The position numbers and the translations under genes were made by a program. 64,000 nucleotides of DNA. It comes from Albula goreensis (taxonomy: Eukaryota; Chordata; Actinopteri; Albuliformes; Albulidae). Positions within the stretch are counted from its first letter, which is position 1. Each line of letters starts with the position of its first letter. The notes beneath the pieces are model-generated. The model had not been told where the DNA came from. It searched no databases and saw only the letters and a program-made list of their open reading frames with translations. Shown piece by piece: positions 49,185-60,631 of this stretch. The stretch lies in NCBI GenBank assembly GCA_022829145.1, contig CM040746.1, positions 10,166,184 to 10,230,183 on the forward strand, written 5' to 3'.

Positions 49185-50511
49185 TCTTATGTGCAGTGAT
49201 TCACTTGCTTTCACTTTTTTGCCCTTCGTTAAGTTAGAATCTTTATGACAAACAAACTTCATATTTCCACAAAACAGTAAAAGATGTAATCTTGAATTAG
49301 CGAATATCAACCCAGTGGAAAATATCCTGTTCCTGAAGTTGAATGTGTCTATTACCTAAGCAGCTGAATAATGTGTTTACTAAATTTGACTTCAGAAAGG
49401 GACTTTTAACAATGAAAGTTAAACCAGAGCTTTCAATGGAAAAAATGCAGTCTGCCTTTTTAAACTGTTCTGCCTATATGGAGTGAAATGTGGAGTCACC
49501 GTACATATGTCAATGACAGAGACAAAGCGAGCTGCAGCGCCGTCTGAACATTATGCACTTCCTGTACACAGCTGAAGTGACATCGGTGTAAATATGACAG
49601 ACTTGCAGGTGTAAAGACTATATTAACTACGTGTAGCACTGGGGTGCAGGGAATGAAAATGTCACTTCACCGTCACAGACTGTTCTCATTAAACCATTGA
49701 CATTCAAACATTAGATGAGATTTAGCCAGAGGAGATAAAATTCAGTTTCACTTTATACCGACTTTGTGATGTTATTTCATTTTAGTATTAAACTAGTTTT
49801 TTTTTTTAAGGCAGGTGTACAATTTCATTTAAATTAATAAAAGATACAATGCCTTGTAAAATCAAGAACCTATTTCTAGAACAACGGTGGGTCTCTTCTT
49901 ACTTAAACAAGAATTATACACATGTTACAACCTGTATGAACTCAAACAATAAGCGAATGGGGTTACTGCAGTTGTAAGTGTACTAGCGCTTGTTTTCCAG
50001 CGGGTGTCACTGTAATGCAGCCTAGGCCATTATGAGAGCGGACAATATGAAGTAACATACAGTAGCCTATATGGAGCTGAGGCCATGTGTGTCTGTGTGT
50101 ATCAACGAATGAGGTAAATGAAATAAATTATATATTCGTAATCTAAAACACTTTTTAAAGACTTTTGTAATGTTGTGAACATTTTATTCACATTCATTCT
50201 CATTCACATGTTCTCTCAAAATGTTAAAGTGTTACATTTTACACAAGATGTAGCCTATATGAGATGGGGAAGCCGTGCACAGACATCCTCCACCTTTGGA
50301 ACAGTGACGTGATTGTGTATCTTACCGTACGTATAAGTGACCTGCCACTGTAAGCATGTGTTGAGGATCAAGTGATGAACAGAAGGCGACATCTGGAGAG
50401 AGCGCTACCGATTTTATTCCCTGCCCCCCCAAAAAAAAAAGTTGCAACATTATACAAGACCTTCCCTTACCACTGTTCCTATAAAAGCATTGTTCTATCA
50501 AACATTGTGCA

Positions 50512-50680
50512 CTGTAGTGTAATGTAGTGGCTTATATCAGAGTTTGCTAGTTTGAGTCCCAGATGAGACGCTGTCATCGTACCCCATTGTAGCTGAATGG
50601 ATTTGTAGTATATGAAAATCTAAGTTGGGGAAATCGCTCTGTATTACAGTGTCTACTAAACACCTATGTATGTTAAATAA
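50512..50680 (+). mobile_element. V-SINE-like SINE, sense orientation, diverged
   Basis: The head reads TAGTGTAATGTAGTGGCTTA then TAGTTTGAGTCCCAG (B-box-like); the core is CATTGTAGCTGAATGGAT; the tail is AAATCGCTCTGTATTACAG and GTCTACTAAACACC. It may belong to a different subfamily from the copies at 32-35 kb. Confidence 0.5.
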
Positions 50681-52381
50681 ACCCCGTCGGCGTATTAATA
50701 TTGGCTGGTCATGCCAAACCAATGTATCCGTAAACATTTTTCCTGCCATGCTGTGTGAAAGCACCTGCATTCTATGGGAGTAAATTCTGATGGGAAAATA
50801 AATGTTATCAGGCTACTTGAAATGTTTCCGTAACCGTGCTGCCATTGCCGTTCATTCTATGTCTCCACATGAGAAAACATCAAAGTTGATTGAAAGAGTT
50901 TCAGAAGAGAAACGGATCAAAAACATGACGGTCATTCAAAGGAAAAAAGCCTACCTTTATCACATTGATGTTTCTTCTTCTTCGCTGATTACTTGTAAAC
51001 CCACCCGTATGGGTTTACCTCGGTGAATACCATGTATTCTGTGTTGTTTTCCCTTTATTTTTATTTTATTGTTTTTTATTTATTATTATTATCATTTTAC
51101 AATGATGTGCTTTAGCATTATTTATTAATGTTTAAACGAAAACATTGCTATTTTCTCCAGTCAGACCAAAACTCTTCACGATTTTTGAGATATGGCCTAT
51201 TTTGAGACATATATTTTTGATTATATTTATCATTTAATCAAATCATATCTAGCTTATATGACGGTGAATAGATCTCTGTTTTTGATTATCCAAAGATTAT
51301 CCAACATTGAACGACAATTTATGGCCTAACTCTGATATGTGAAGGTTGAGTAAAACCTCACGGATATTAATATTCTTTATCACTACAGCAACGACTCTGG
51401 CATATCACTTTTACATCAGTTTTAATCCGACGGTAATTATTTTATGTTGAAAAAAAAATTGTTATGCAATTTTGAGCCTATTGGATGAAATCGAAAGATT
51501 ATATTGCGCAGAATCTGTTATTGCTGAGATTAAATTAGTGATCGTGCTTTGAGTGAAGCGAAGTATGAGTATCTGTACTTTTTTAAAGTGTTGAATTTTT
51601 AAAAAGTCGCTTTTATCTATTATCCTCTACAAAGTTGCGTTAGAACCAAGATGTAGAAAAAAATATCCCCCTAAATAGGCTACTACTTCCGCCAGGTTTT
51701 TGTGAAAACTCAGCCTAATGTCCAGGGTTTCGTTTATGAGTGGATTCAAACGATATGAAATATCTCTATATATCGATCTGTATAAAGGAAGTTAGGTCTT
51801 CATTATATAGGATACACTGTATCGTGATAATGTTAAGGCTATATCAAACCATATCTATGTTCTGAAATTAAATTAAATTCAGCTATTAGAAAATTTGCCA
51901 CACATACATGATGGCGGTTGCTAGGTGATTATCGTTAATCGTTGCTGATGCTGTGTGTATTTAATCATAGTTTCCTTATCAGTAAATAGGGACACTAAAG
52001 ATCACCTGTGCAGCAGCGTGATATAGCCTATTGTTTAAGTGGATACAGTATAATAATATTGCGATTCCTCTTTAGTTTCTGAGCTTTACAAATGATGTGG
52101 TATCTTAAATCACTACTGTTGTCTTGCCCATAATTATTTTTTACATATTCCATATGTTTTAGTTAAGAGGAAAGAAAACTAGGTTATGGTCGCTATTTAA
52201 ATAGTCTACCAGATGCCATACCATTCGCGTAACATTTGCATTACCCACAGCCATTCTCCAACATATCCTTCAACAGAATTTCATTTATATTTCGCATTTT
52301 TCCTTATCCTGTCAAATTTTGTCAAGCTTCAGCTGGATGAGGCGAGGAAGCAGTCCAGCGAGGGAAGCACGAGAGCTATCC

Positions 52382-52408
52382 TTCAGCACCATTAAACTGG
52401 ACAGCGCC
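52382..52408 (+). promoter_or_regulatory. Split (expanded-spacing) RE1/NRSE-like REST binding site
   Basis: The two half-sites of the REST/NRSF element are both perfect: TTCAGCACC at 52382-52390 and GGACAGCGCC at 52399-52408. They are separated by 8 bases instead of the canonical 2, which adds 6 bp. REST is known to bind expanded sites whose half-sites are moved apart by about half a helical turn or more, and this spacing falls in that class. The site lies 1.5 kb upstream of the start codon of a gene encoding a neuronal channel subunit, a typical REST target setting. Binding is inferred. Confidence 0.6.
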
Positions 52409-52409
52409 T

Positions 52410-53159
52410 GCCAAGAATCTCACGCGCCGGGTGATGGCGAATGAACCAAATTGTTTGAAATGGAAAGGCAGATACTCCCACGCGCAAACATACAGTGTTC
52501 CCCTGATAGATGACAGTATGCAAATTCTGTGTGACTGCGGGATCCATCAATCCACAGCTAAGGCGCAGTGAATTTGAACACCTATCGGTTTCCTATTTGT
52601 TTATGTTATGGTGCGTGAAACCAAGTACCTTGTGTGTAATTACCTTTGGATTTGTGACAGTGAATGTTTCTTTAGTGTGGAAGTGTAGCGTGAGATGGAT
52701 ATCAGGAGCGCTTTGTGCAGCTGGAAAATGCTGTTTATCATATTATTTGAATGAATACGCCAGAAAAACGTGTCTGTTAGTCACGATTCATGTGCACCAA
52801 AGCCGGGCACGGTGTTGAGTCAGGTTTTACGACTGTACATATCGTAGAGTCACAAATGCATTTTCACTTTGTGTGTCCTGTTTGAAATAAGGATGTTGCT
52901 ATAAAACGTGCCATATAGACGCTTTCCCTGTACGGTGCTAGACTGTGCCATTACCAAAACCGACAACTTGAATAGGATTACTTTACAGACCTGTCATTCG
53001 TCATAGAGTTAATTACATGAAATAGCATATGCGCAATACCTGAAACATTAATTCCACTCAGAACGGTTAAGCGGTTCACGCTAAACCTTCCATTAAGTCG
53101 GCATACACCGAACGAGGAAAATAAATACTACGGAAGAGCTAGATAAATAAGTTCTGTGA
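52410..53159. other. Upstream flank between the split RE1 and the nalf2 leader
   Basis: Repeat-free. The 102-codon + ORF (52510-52818) has no recognisable domain. It could be promoter or leader sequence, but nothing specific can be assigned. Confidence 0.4.
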
Positions 53160-53919
53160 TTGTAATCTTCAAAATAACGTTATGTGTTTAATTTTTAAAT
53201 GTGCGTTTTCTCATTTTTTTTTGAAGAAAATCTGGAGCATGGAACAAACAGAGCGGTACTCGGCAAAAAGATGAATGAATCGGGAGGCGGGGTATGAATG
53301 AAGCTGCCGTGAATGGGGGAAGCGAAAGGGGGAACAGAGGGAGCACGCACGCCACCACCCCCCTTACACCGCCCCCCTCCCACCACCACCACCACATCCA
53401 CCAACCCCCCCGCCCCCTTCAGTTTAATCAATTTCTCAAGGTGGTCTCTGCAAAGCCGAAGATGGCGACAGACTACAAGGGGCCGAGGGACGGGTGAATC
53501 GGGACGATGAGGAACACGTATATCCTTTTGCACCATAAACGCAAGAAAAAACAATAAGAGAGAGAGAAAAAAAACATTCGTTCAAGGATGACAGCGGTAA
53601 GATTAAATCTTAGAGAATCTTGTGCGTTTCCCGAAAGGTTCAACAGGGCGTTAAGCAGCCTGTGTGCTATGTTGCAGCATGTCGAAACTAGCGGCTTGTA
53701 AAGACTATTTGTCGGGATATACGTTTTCTTCGCCAATGGATGGTCCGAAAAATTAGACGCAGAGGTGGGAAGGGAAGCGGTTTGATATCTTAATTTCAGC
53801 CCAGAGGAAATCACTAGCCAACACCATGCTGCTAAGAAGGTAGATGACATTGTTTGTGGAGAAAATTGGGAGAGGAGGTTAAAAAACAGCCGGGGATCAC
53901 TTTAGTCTCCCCCTAAAAT
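53160..53919 (+). promoter_or_regulatory. Putative promoter and 5' leader of nalf2, with several upstream ORFs
   Basis: CpG and C/G content rise from about 53240 up to the coding exon, as expected for a CpG-type vertebrate promoter; no convincing TATA box was found and the transcription start cannot be fixed. Upstream ATGs include 53271-53297 (8 codons), whose stop overlaps the next ATG in an ATGA arrangement (53294-53497, 67 codons); 53826-53843 (5 codons, good CACCATG context); and 53844-53882 (12 codons). All end before or out of frame with the main ATG at 53920. A CCACC-rich purine/pyrimidine-biased stretch lies at 53345-53415. A possible donor (GCG|GTAAGA) near 53594 leaves open a spliced leader. 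Confidence 0.5.
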
Positions 53920-54648
53920 ATGATCAGGGGTGTTTGGATGTGTCGAAGGGAAGACGATGCCGTGCTGAAAATCTACTGTGCACCCAAACAAAACGACAAA
54001 CCTTGCGCCGACTCCGAGAGGGCACAGAAATGGCGAATGTCTTTGGCATCCCTTTTATTTTTCACAGTTCTGCTCTCTGACCACCTCTGGCTGTGTGCCG
54101 GAGTTGAGCTGCAGTCCGAGGACAGGGGCTTTCGCGAATCCCAGAGCAACGCGACCGTCGGAGACCGCCTGACACCGACGGAGGGGGAGTGTGGTGTTTT
54201 TCTAAGCAATTCGACCAAATTTGTCGCTCCAAGTCCTCAGTGTACCGCCGTCCAAACTCACCGAAATCTCGAGTTAGCCTGCGCCACACTGCGTTTGCAG
54301 AACACCGACGTCGGGTCATCGTTTTCAACACCATCGACGTTATCGTCGCAATCTTTATTGTCTTATTTTAGGAATTTCAGTCTTTCCTTTTGTGATTCCT
54401 ACACCGTTTCCGACCTGCTTCGGGGGATGTCGAACCCGGACGGGTTGAACTGCAGTCTTCGGAACATGATGTGGGATTTGGGTCGCGGGGGTGCCGAAGC
54501 CGATGACGAGGACGTGTGCAGCGGCTGCATTCAGGCGTACACGAGGCTGGACCAACATGCTCAGGAAAAATACGAGGAGTTTGATTTCCTCTTTCTCAAG
54601 TATTTATCGGGGGATTATTCAGTTAGATCACACACCGAAGACTGTAAG
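53920..54648 (+). CDS. nalf2: NALF2 (FAM155B)-like NALCN channel auxiliary subunit, first coding exon (partial)
   Basis: Encodes residues 1-243 of a NALF/FAM155 protein. In this family the protein is a membrane glycoprotein whose extracellular cysteine-rich domain sits on the NALCN sodium-leak channel in neurons. Seen here: a short N-terminal stretch with the family motif DKPCADSERAQKW (about residues 27-39), a hydrophobic segment at 41-60 (SLASLLFFTVLL), a variable linker, then the start of the Cys-rich domain (NFSLSFCDSYTV at 152-163; AYTRLDQHAQEKYEEFD at 206-222). Sequons lie at N77, N97, N152 and N177. The start is supported by A at -3 and an in-frame TAA at 53914-53916. The exon ends AAG|GTAAGA in phase 0 after Asp-Cys-Lys, where the family's coding exon 1 is expected to end; reading on would stop at 54715-54717. 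DKPCADSERAQ, LWLCAG and RLDxHAQEKY resemble NALF2 more than NALF1. The linker is short and lacks the poly-Gln of mammalian NALF1. Family assignment is firm; the paralogue is likely. Confidence 0.88.
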
Positions 54649-54852
54649 GTAAGAGGCTGCTACTTGTTGGGTACTTTAGCAGTGTGGTCAGTTTGTGGGG
54701 GGTACTTTACCTTTTGATGAACTGTCTCCCCACAATTACACTCACACCTTCACTCAGAAGTCTAAGTGCTAGACTCAGTCAAACCCTTTTAATCTCTTTA
54801 GGATTATATGAAATTCAACCAGCACTTGAAAGTACAGCACCCTGTTCTTTGT

Positions 54853-55012
54853 CCATGTTACATTTTAATGGAGACAAATAAGCATGTCCTTTGGAATGTG
54901 TTATTTTCATCAGTAAATAAATTAACATATGCCCTTAAAGAGACTAAAGTCTGTTTTGGTTGAATTATATGCACTGTAAAAGAGACCAAGTGCATGTGAT
55001 TGAATCTCTCCC
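54853..55012 (+). repeat. Unnamed interspersed repeat U2, copy 2
   Basis: TGTTACATTTTAATGGAGAC, CATGTCCTTTGGAATGTGTT, AACATATGCCCTTAAAGAGA, AGAGACCAAGTGCATGTGAT. Located 200 bp into intron 1. Confidence 0.55.
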
Positions 55013-55189
55013 GAAGTCTTAGTTTGCATTCTGCAGTTTATCAGCTGTTGTATTAATTTCAAAATTGTACTTGAAATGCTGCAGCACTGCGTGACTAACT
55101 GAAGCTTTTAAAACATTGGGGCTTAGATCCCAATCTACACACTTAGAATCACACATGGCATATAGCAATTCAGTCAAAATAGACTACAC

Positions 55190-55310
55190 AGTATACGTGT
55201 CATTCCAGAACTAAATAGCACATACACTTAAAATGATTGAAGAATGTATTGATTGAGACGTATATGTAGTTAAAGAGACAAAATGAATTTGATTTGGTCC
55301 TGGACTGGGC
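55190..55310 (+). repeat. Unnamed interspersed repeat U2, copy 3 (diverged)
   Basis: ATAGCACATACACTTAAAAT, GAAGAATGTATTGATTGAG and AAAGAGACAAAATGAATTTG follow the same order as copies 1 and 2, with more changes. Confidence 0.4.
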
Positions 55311-55609
55311 CTTTTAGAGACTTCAGCTAAGAGAGGAATTGCTTTTTTCTGCCAGCATATGTCCATTACTTTTAATATCACACCATGGGGACATTTCCGG
55401 TCTTTGACTACCAAACTGCACAGAACAGTGTCCTCCCTGTTGGAAATAAGTGGTATGATTTATGATTTTTTTTTGTTGTTTCTCTCTTCAGTTGGCCTAC
55501 TGCCAGTCTGTGTATTAAATTCTTACAGATTACTGCCATTGAAGTGTGGCTTTGCTGGGAATGGGGTGTGTCATTAAGTCACATGTTCTCTCTCTCCAAG
55601 CTCAAGTCA

Positions 55610-56238
55610 GGAAGGCTGTGAGCAGCACTGGGCCAAATGAGTGTTCAGTGAATGAAACATGGAATGGGCACCTTCAACTTCTCTGTCAACATACACTTAT
55701 GTTTTATGAAAGTATGGGTGACATTCTTAGACTGAGCATGGATTGACAGGTTCAATGTATTCTCTCTCACTATAAATAGGATGTAAATCAAGTTTTATCA
55801 AAGAGGTACCCGGCATAAAGAGCATGGAATTGAAATAACAAATGAATCAAGATTATTTGTGAAGATAATCAGACTCAGTCTTACATTTCAGGTAATGTTG
55901 GAAAGGACTCACTGGTCCTTTATTTGGAAGGCTGTGAGCAGCACTGGGCCAAATGAGTGTTCAGTGAATGAAACATGGAATGGGCACCTTCAACTTCTCT
56001 GTCAACATACACTTATGTTTTATGAAAGTATGGGTGACATTCTTAGACTGAGCATGGATTGACAGGTTCAATGTATTCTCTCTCACTATAAATAGGATGT
56101 AAATCAAGTTTTATCAAAGAGGTACCCGGCATAAAGAGCATGGAATTGAAATAACAAATGAATCAAGATTATTTGTGAAGATAATCAGACTCAGTCTTAC
56201 ATTTCAGGTAATGTTGGAAAGGACTCACTGGTCCTTTA
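55610..56238 (+). repeat. Near-perfect tandem duplication, period 316 bp, two copies
   Basis: Copy 1 is 55610-55925 and copy 2 is 55926-56238. By reading, the two copies are identical over the compared length, including a 43-codon open stretch present in both. The junction is GGTCCTTTATTTG|GAAGG. The lack of divergence contrasts with all the older repeats nearby, so this is either a very recent duplication or an assembly artefact. It lies inside intron 1 and the translated stretch matches no family I recognise. Confidence 0.95.
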
Positions 56239-56265
56239 ATTCACGTACATTTCACAGACTAATAT

Positions 56266-56306
56266 ATATTGATTGATTGATATACTGATTGATCGATCAA
56301 ACGATC
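56266..56306. repeat. GATT/GATC short repeat
   Basis: TTGATTGATTGATATACTG followed by GATTGATCGATCAAACGATC; includes the palindrome TTGATCGATCAA (one base off). Immediately right of the 316-bp duplication. Confidence 0.75.
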
Positions 56307-56460
56307 AATGTTACTTGCCCCAGTGTGAGGGAGTCTCTGCTCTTGAATTTGCAGATTCCACCTCTCGAGCTGATGGTATTTGGTGGTGCATTCTCACCCA
56401 CCATCCCTTAGACCCAAGACCCTTTAACACAATTGTTTTGCAGGGTTTCTGTCCACAGTG

Positions 56461-56671
56461 GTGGTGTCAGCTTCCAGCCCTTGAGGACAGCTGCATCTGG
56501 TAGTTATTGGTATTTTTCTGCCACAAGGCTAATTGGCTAATTGAATCGGCTAAAGGGTGCTGCACACACAATACACGCACACAAGCACCTCCTTTCCATA
56601 GCGTAAAGTAGCTGCTGATGGAAACACCACCAGACACTGCGGTCCTTCAGGGCTGGAACCCATTGCCACCC
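56461..56671. mobile_element. MITE of the same family, diverged
   Basis: The arms GTGGTGTCAGCTTCCAGCCC and, inverted, GGGTGGCAATGGGTTCCAGC bracket an interior with GCTAATTGGCTAATTGAATC. GACACTGCGGTCCTTCAGGG near the right end matches the copy at 62572. Confidence 0.6.
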
Positions 56672-57944
56672 ACTCTGCGGTGACACCTCTGTTACCGTGG
56701 CGGGTCTTCACAGCATATCTCACTGTCATTTAAGGGCTTAGCTGTGACTAGCCTAGAGTTAAAAGGGCTGGCACAGCGACGTTCACAGCTAAGGGTCACA
56801 TTAGGTCTTTCATAGGAGTGGGCCCTTTTCCAGCCCTCTAGGGAAGGAGAGGAGCCAAAGGGACTAGCAGTCCTCCCTCATTTTGTTTCAGTCAATGCTC
56901 TTCACCTCATGCCACCTTTTCCCCCCTTCCTGTCCTTGGCCTGTCACCAAATGCTGATGACATCACCCTTTATGACTTCTGTGGCAGTCCGATTATTGTG
57001 TCCAAAAAGAGCTGGCTCTGGCAGGACAGTGCCATAACTCGTATGTGCTCTTGTAGTCTATGTTTTTTGTGTTGTGCTCTGGTCAAGGCTCATGGAAAAA
57101 CATTTTATGCAGGATGAAATAAAATCAAAATCAGTTTTAAAAATCCTTGAATTTTTCAGGGAAAATCGATAAAAAACTGGAGAAACTGAAAACCACTAAA
57201 CCTTAGGTATAGTAGTGTGGGAGGCATTGGAATATCTTAGCTTGTTATGGTCTTTCTTCAGGCTATGCCTATAGGGCTGGCGCCTTGCTGTAGTTTTTCA
57301 AGGCCTTCACTTATGATGATGACGATGATAGCGTTCTTTGTTTTTGACACACAATGAAGGAATCCTGTCCCAAGTTCAACACCATAGCATCCCTCTGAAT
57401 AGAATAAACCTTCATGCATGTGTATTATAGATAACATTTTTATCATTGAAAGCACAGTCTTGGAACCCAGAATGTCAGATCTCTAGAGATGTCAAGATGC
57501 TCTTGGCTTGCCATCTGGGAGCAGCACTCACTTTAGCTGTGATCTCCAACACCAGGGACGTGGCCGTTTTTGACATTGGTTAGCTCTTCAGAGAGTGGCT
57601 CATAGAGGCATGATGTATTTCACACACACCTCCCTCTCTATAGTTTACATTTGAACTGTGGCCTCCTTATAAGGCCTGTCATCGTGGAGTCGATGCGAGC
57701 GGTTGGAAAATATCGGTTTGGTCCAGAAAAGTGGGTGGGCTCAGTGCTCAGAGCTGCACTGCTGCCTCCATCCTTAAAGCAGAAATATGTAAGCATGGCA
57801 CACAAACCTATGGAACTGACACCCCACATGTATTATTTTGAAATGACAAACCCATAAGCAGTACTCAGCTGTCTGTATAGAATGTGTATTCAGTCCTTCT
57901 CTGACCTCCCGTGCTGCTCTTGGGAGCTCAGAGGCTCAAACGAG

Positions 57945-58095
57945 ACGCATCTGAGAGACGGGAGAAACAAACGAGACGTGCTCAGCAAGCCCTGCCTACA
58001 GCGACAGCCACCGGAGCTACGGTTCATCGGGCCGCGCAGTAATTATCCAACACGTCGCGCGCGCTCACTCCTCCTCACTAACGAGCATCCCGGAT
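57945..58095. promoter_or_regulatory. CpG-rich patch in intron 1
   Basis: Contains ACGTCGCGCGCGCTC and many ACGAG motifs. It could be an intronic enhancer or alternative promoter; no exon is evident. Confidence 0.4.
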
Positions 58096-59141
58096 GGGCC
58101 AGCCTACGAGGAAAAAATGAAACAAACAGTTTGAGCAAAGGGAAGAAAAACTCTACGCAGTTTCCTCATTGGAGTGTATGCACAGCTAAGCATGCTTCAG
58201 GTAAATTATCTACAGATTCTTTAGACTCTCCAGATACTCTCTGTTCCCTCGTTCTGAATACTGTAAGTTGAAGCAGAAGCCACTTTCAGCTTGATGTGCA
58301 GTGGCACTGCCAGGAATCCTGGACCTAGTGAAAAGAAATGACACTGGCTCCTCTAGCCTATTAATGATATTGGTGAAGCTTTTAGGGGCTCCTGTTCCTG
58401 TTGTCCCCTTTACAATGCTTGTGTTACCAGGCTTTGAAGTATTCATAAAGGGCATGAACACATCCAGTACTAAGGGCCTTCTATGTTCTGCAATGCAGTA
58501 CACTACGATAAACTCCTCTTAATGGCTGTAATTCACAAAATCATTGTGGAAATTACATCAAATGACTGAGGGTAGTTAATTGATTAAGAGCAGACATTGG
58601 TATGAAATTCAGACCAAGATATGGCCATCCTAACCCACCTTTGTTTTAGAATGCTCCGGTATGTGGGCGTCAAGTCCAGTGACTCTGTTAGCATGCTGGT
58701 ATCTTGACAGGCTGCATCGTGGGAAGTCTGCCCAAATCTGCCATATTTATACAGGTAGCATACGTTCTTTGATACGTCTCGTAAAGCAAGCAATTTGGCT
58801 GCGTACACTGCTTTCCTGGTGCCTCAATGGAGGTAATATTTCAGGACATAAGTGGGCAATCTCATTGCTGGAGAGCCGGTGTGCATGCATGTTTTTGTTT
58901 CTATGAGTTACTGGCTCAATTACCTAATTAGCTGCATACACTAATGCCGATTCATTGGTAGATTAGGCCATGGAAGGATTTGGCTTTCATTTATGAGTTT
59001 ATCAAGATATTGAACTGAAGTGTCAAATTGCATAGATGATTGGACTAATTTTATAATGAGCCTGAAACCCAGAAACAGATTGGGCCCTCTTTGTCCACCC
59101 TTAATGTAGGATCAGAGGGACCAGCATGCATCCATCTGTCA

Positions 59142-59180
59142 GGCTTATAACTTATAACTCTGACTTATAACTTATAAGCC
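59142..59180. repeat. Direct and near-palindromic CTTATAA repeat
   Basis: CTTATAACTTATAA occurs twice, separated by 6 bases; the outer GGCTTATAA and TTATAAGCC make the block a near-perfect palindrome. Confidence 0.8.
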
Positions 59181-59512
59181 TTGACAACAATGAAACACAG
59201 TTACCAATGTTACCGTGTGGGTTCTGTGCAGGGACAGAAATTAAGCCCAATGTAGGCAGAATTTACATTTGGTTTGTTAAAAAACCAAATTTCACTTTAA
59301 TAAATTGGAACAGATTTCGGAAGATTGATGAAACAGTTGACACCTGTATTGTCCATTTTTACGTTGAGATTAGTGTTTTCACACTCCTAACCACCCTTGA
59401 CATGCACCCACACATTTATGTTAGTGATGAAGGTAGTTCACACTTTGTCACATCTAAGTCTTTCAGTCCAGAGAATTATTCAGGACTTTTGGTTGAAGGA
59501 GTTTATCTCTAG

Positions 59513-59694
59513 CAGTGGTCCTCATTTCTGGCCCTGGAGAGCCACAGTGTTTGCTGGTTTTTGCTGTTGCTCAGCAATTAATGACTAATTAAAACCGTTG
59601 ATTACAAAGTTAACGGACTCATCTGGTTTGTTGAGTCCGTTGTTGTTGTGAAATCTTACTGTGGCACACCAGGGCCTGGAATGAGGACCTCTGG
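59513..59694. mobile_element. hAT-like MITE, complete copy (182 bp)
   Basis: Ends are inverted repeats of about 25 bases: CAGTGGTCCTCATTTCTGG at the left and, inverted, CAGAGGTCCTCATTCCAGG at the right, both followed by CCCTGG. CAG...CTG termini with a third-position-variable GGT are typical of nonautonomous hAT elements. The 8-base flanks are similar but not identical. No transposase is encoded. Confidence 0.75.
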
Positions 59695-60631
59695 TCTAGA
59701 GCATCAGGGTGGCAGCTTGCCAGGAGCAAGCTCATATTTACTTGCTCACACCTTGCCACATTCTGGCCAGTGGGTGTGGGGAAACGTACCAGTGACTATT
59801 TGGTTGCTGGTCTGATTTGCGAACCTCAAGGCCACCACTGCACCATCATGGACCCTGGTTCTGACACTGCCAAAGCATTGGGTTCTCTGGAGGTTGCAGC
59901 GCAGCGCTAAACAGAGAGAAAACTCCCTCTCAGTTATCATGGACCAAAACCATATGCTCTTTTCTCTGAGTTCATTTATGGCTGTCTGTGCTTGGTTTGC
60001 ATTTTTGGGCTGCATTGACAAGTGATTCCCCATTTGGGGAATTAACAGAGGATATCTCATCTAATCTAATTTCATCTCATGAGGTTTAGGCTATCTAACA
60101 TCTTTTTGCTGATGTATTTGATTGGGGGATGTATTTTAGCGACTGATTCTGCTGCGTGACTTTTTTTTTCCATTCGGATAGTTTTGGATCAGTTTGGAAA
60201 TATTGTTGTGGAGTGCACAAAGACTCGGGCATCATATCCCCTGCTGTGAACTCCGTGCCAGCAGACGCTTCCACTGAAGAATATATCAAGGGCATTTAAT
60301 GCTTACCGATTTTCTCTTCCTTTCACATAGAGGGCCTTGCCTGTTTCTTGGCCTGAATAATAAACAGTTTCACAAACCGAAGTGATTTCACTTCTTCACT
60401 GTTGGTTAAAGGAACAAGAAACAGACAAGACTACTGCTGCGTTTTTCTTTCCAAAGACCTAGCATTTTATGATGTTGGTTCAAATGTTTCCTCTCTAGCT
60501 AGTAAAATGGGTCTTCGTTGATTCATCAAAATAGCGGTGTGAAGCTCAGTGCTTCAGAGAACTGTGTGTATGCCGGCTTTTCCACCAGTCTCATGTTTTA
60601 ATTGGTTGATTAAGTAATTCATCTTGGGGAG

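Larger units (their letters stand above)
47005..52380. other. Intergenic, upstream of nalf2, no gene seen
   Basis: Unique DNA with one MITE-like copy, the long (TG)n array and a sense SINE. From about 50.8 kb it becomes repeat-poor and AT-rich up to the nalf2 leader. An RFX-like half-site GTTGCTAGG lies at about 51917. Confidence 0.6.

Noticed and set aside
51915-51930. RFX-like GTTGCTAGGTGAT
   Set aside because: Only one good half-site; the second half differs at two positions.
53195-53554. 119-codon minus-strand ORF opposite the nalf2 leader
   Set aside because: Its composition (Gly/Val runs) comes from the CCACC-rich leader; no domain.
55546-56062. Repeated ORF sharing a 43-residue identical stretch, suggesting a duplicated exon
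   Set aside because: The identity is explained by the 316-bp DNA duplication as a whole; there are no convincing splice sites bounding the shared stretch and no known domain.
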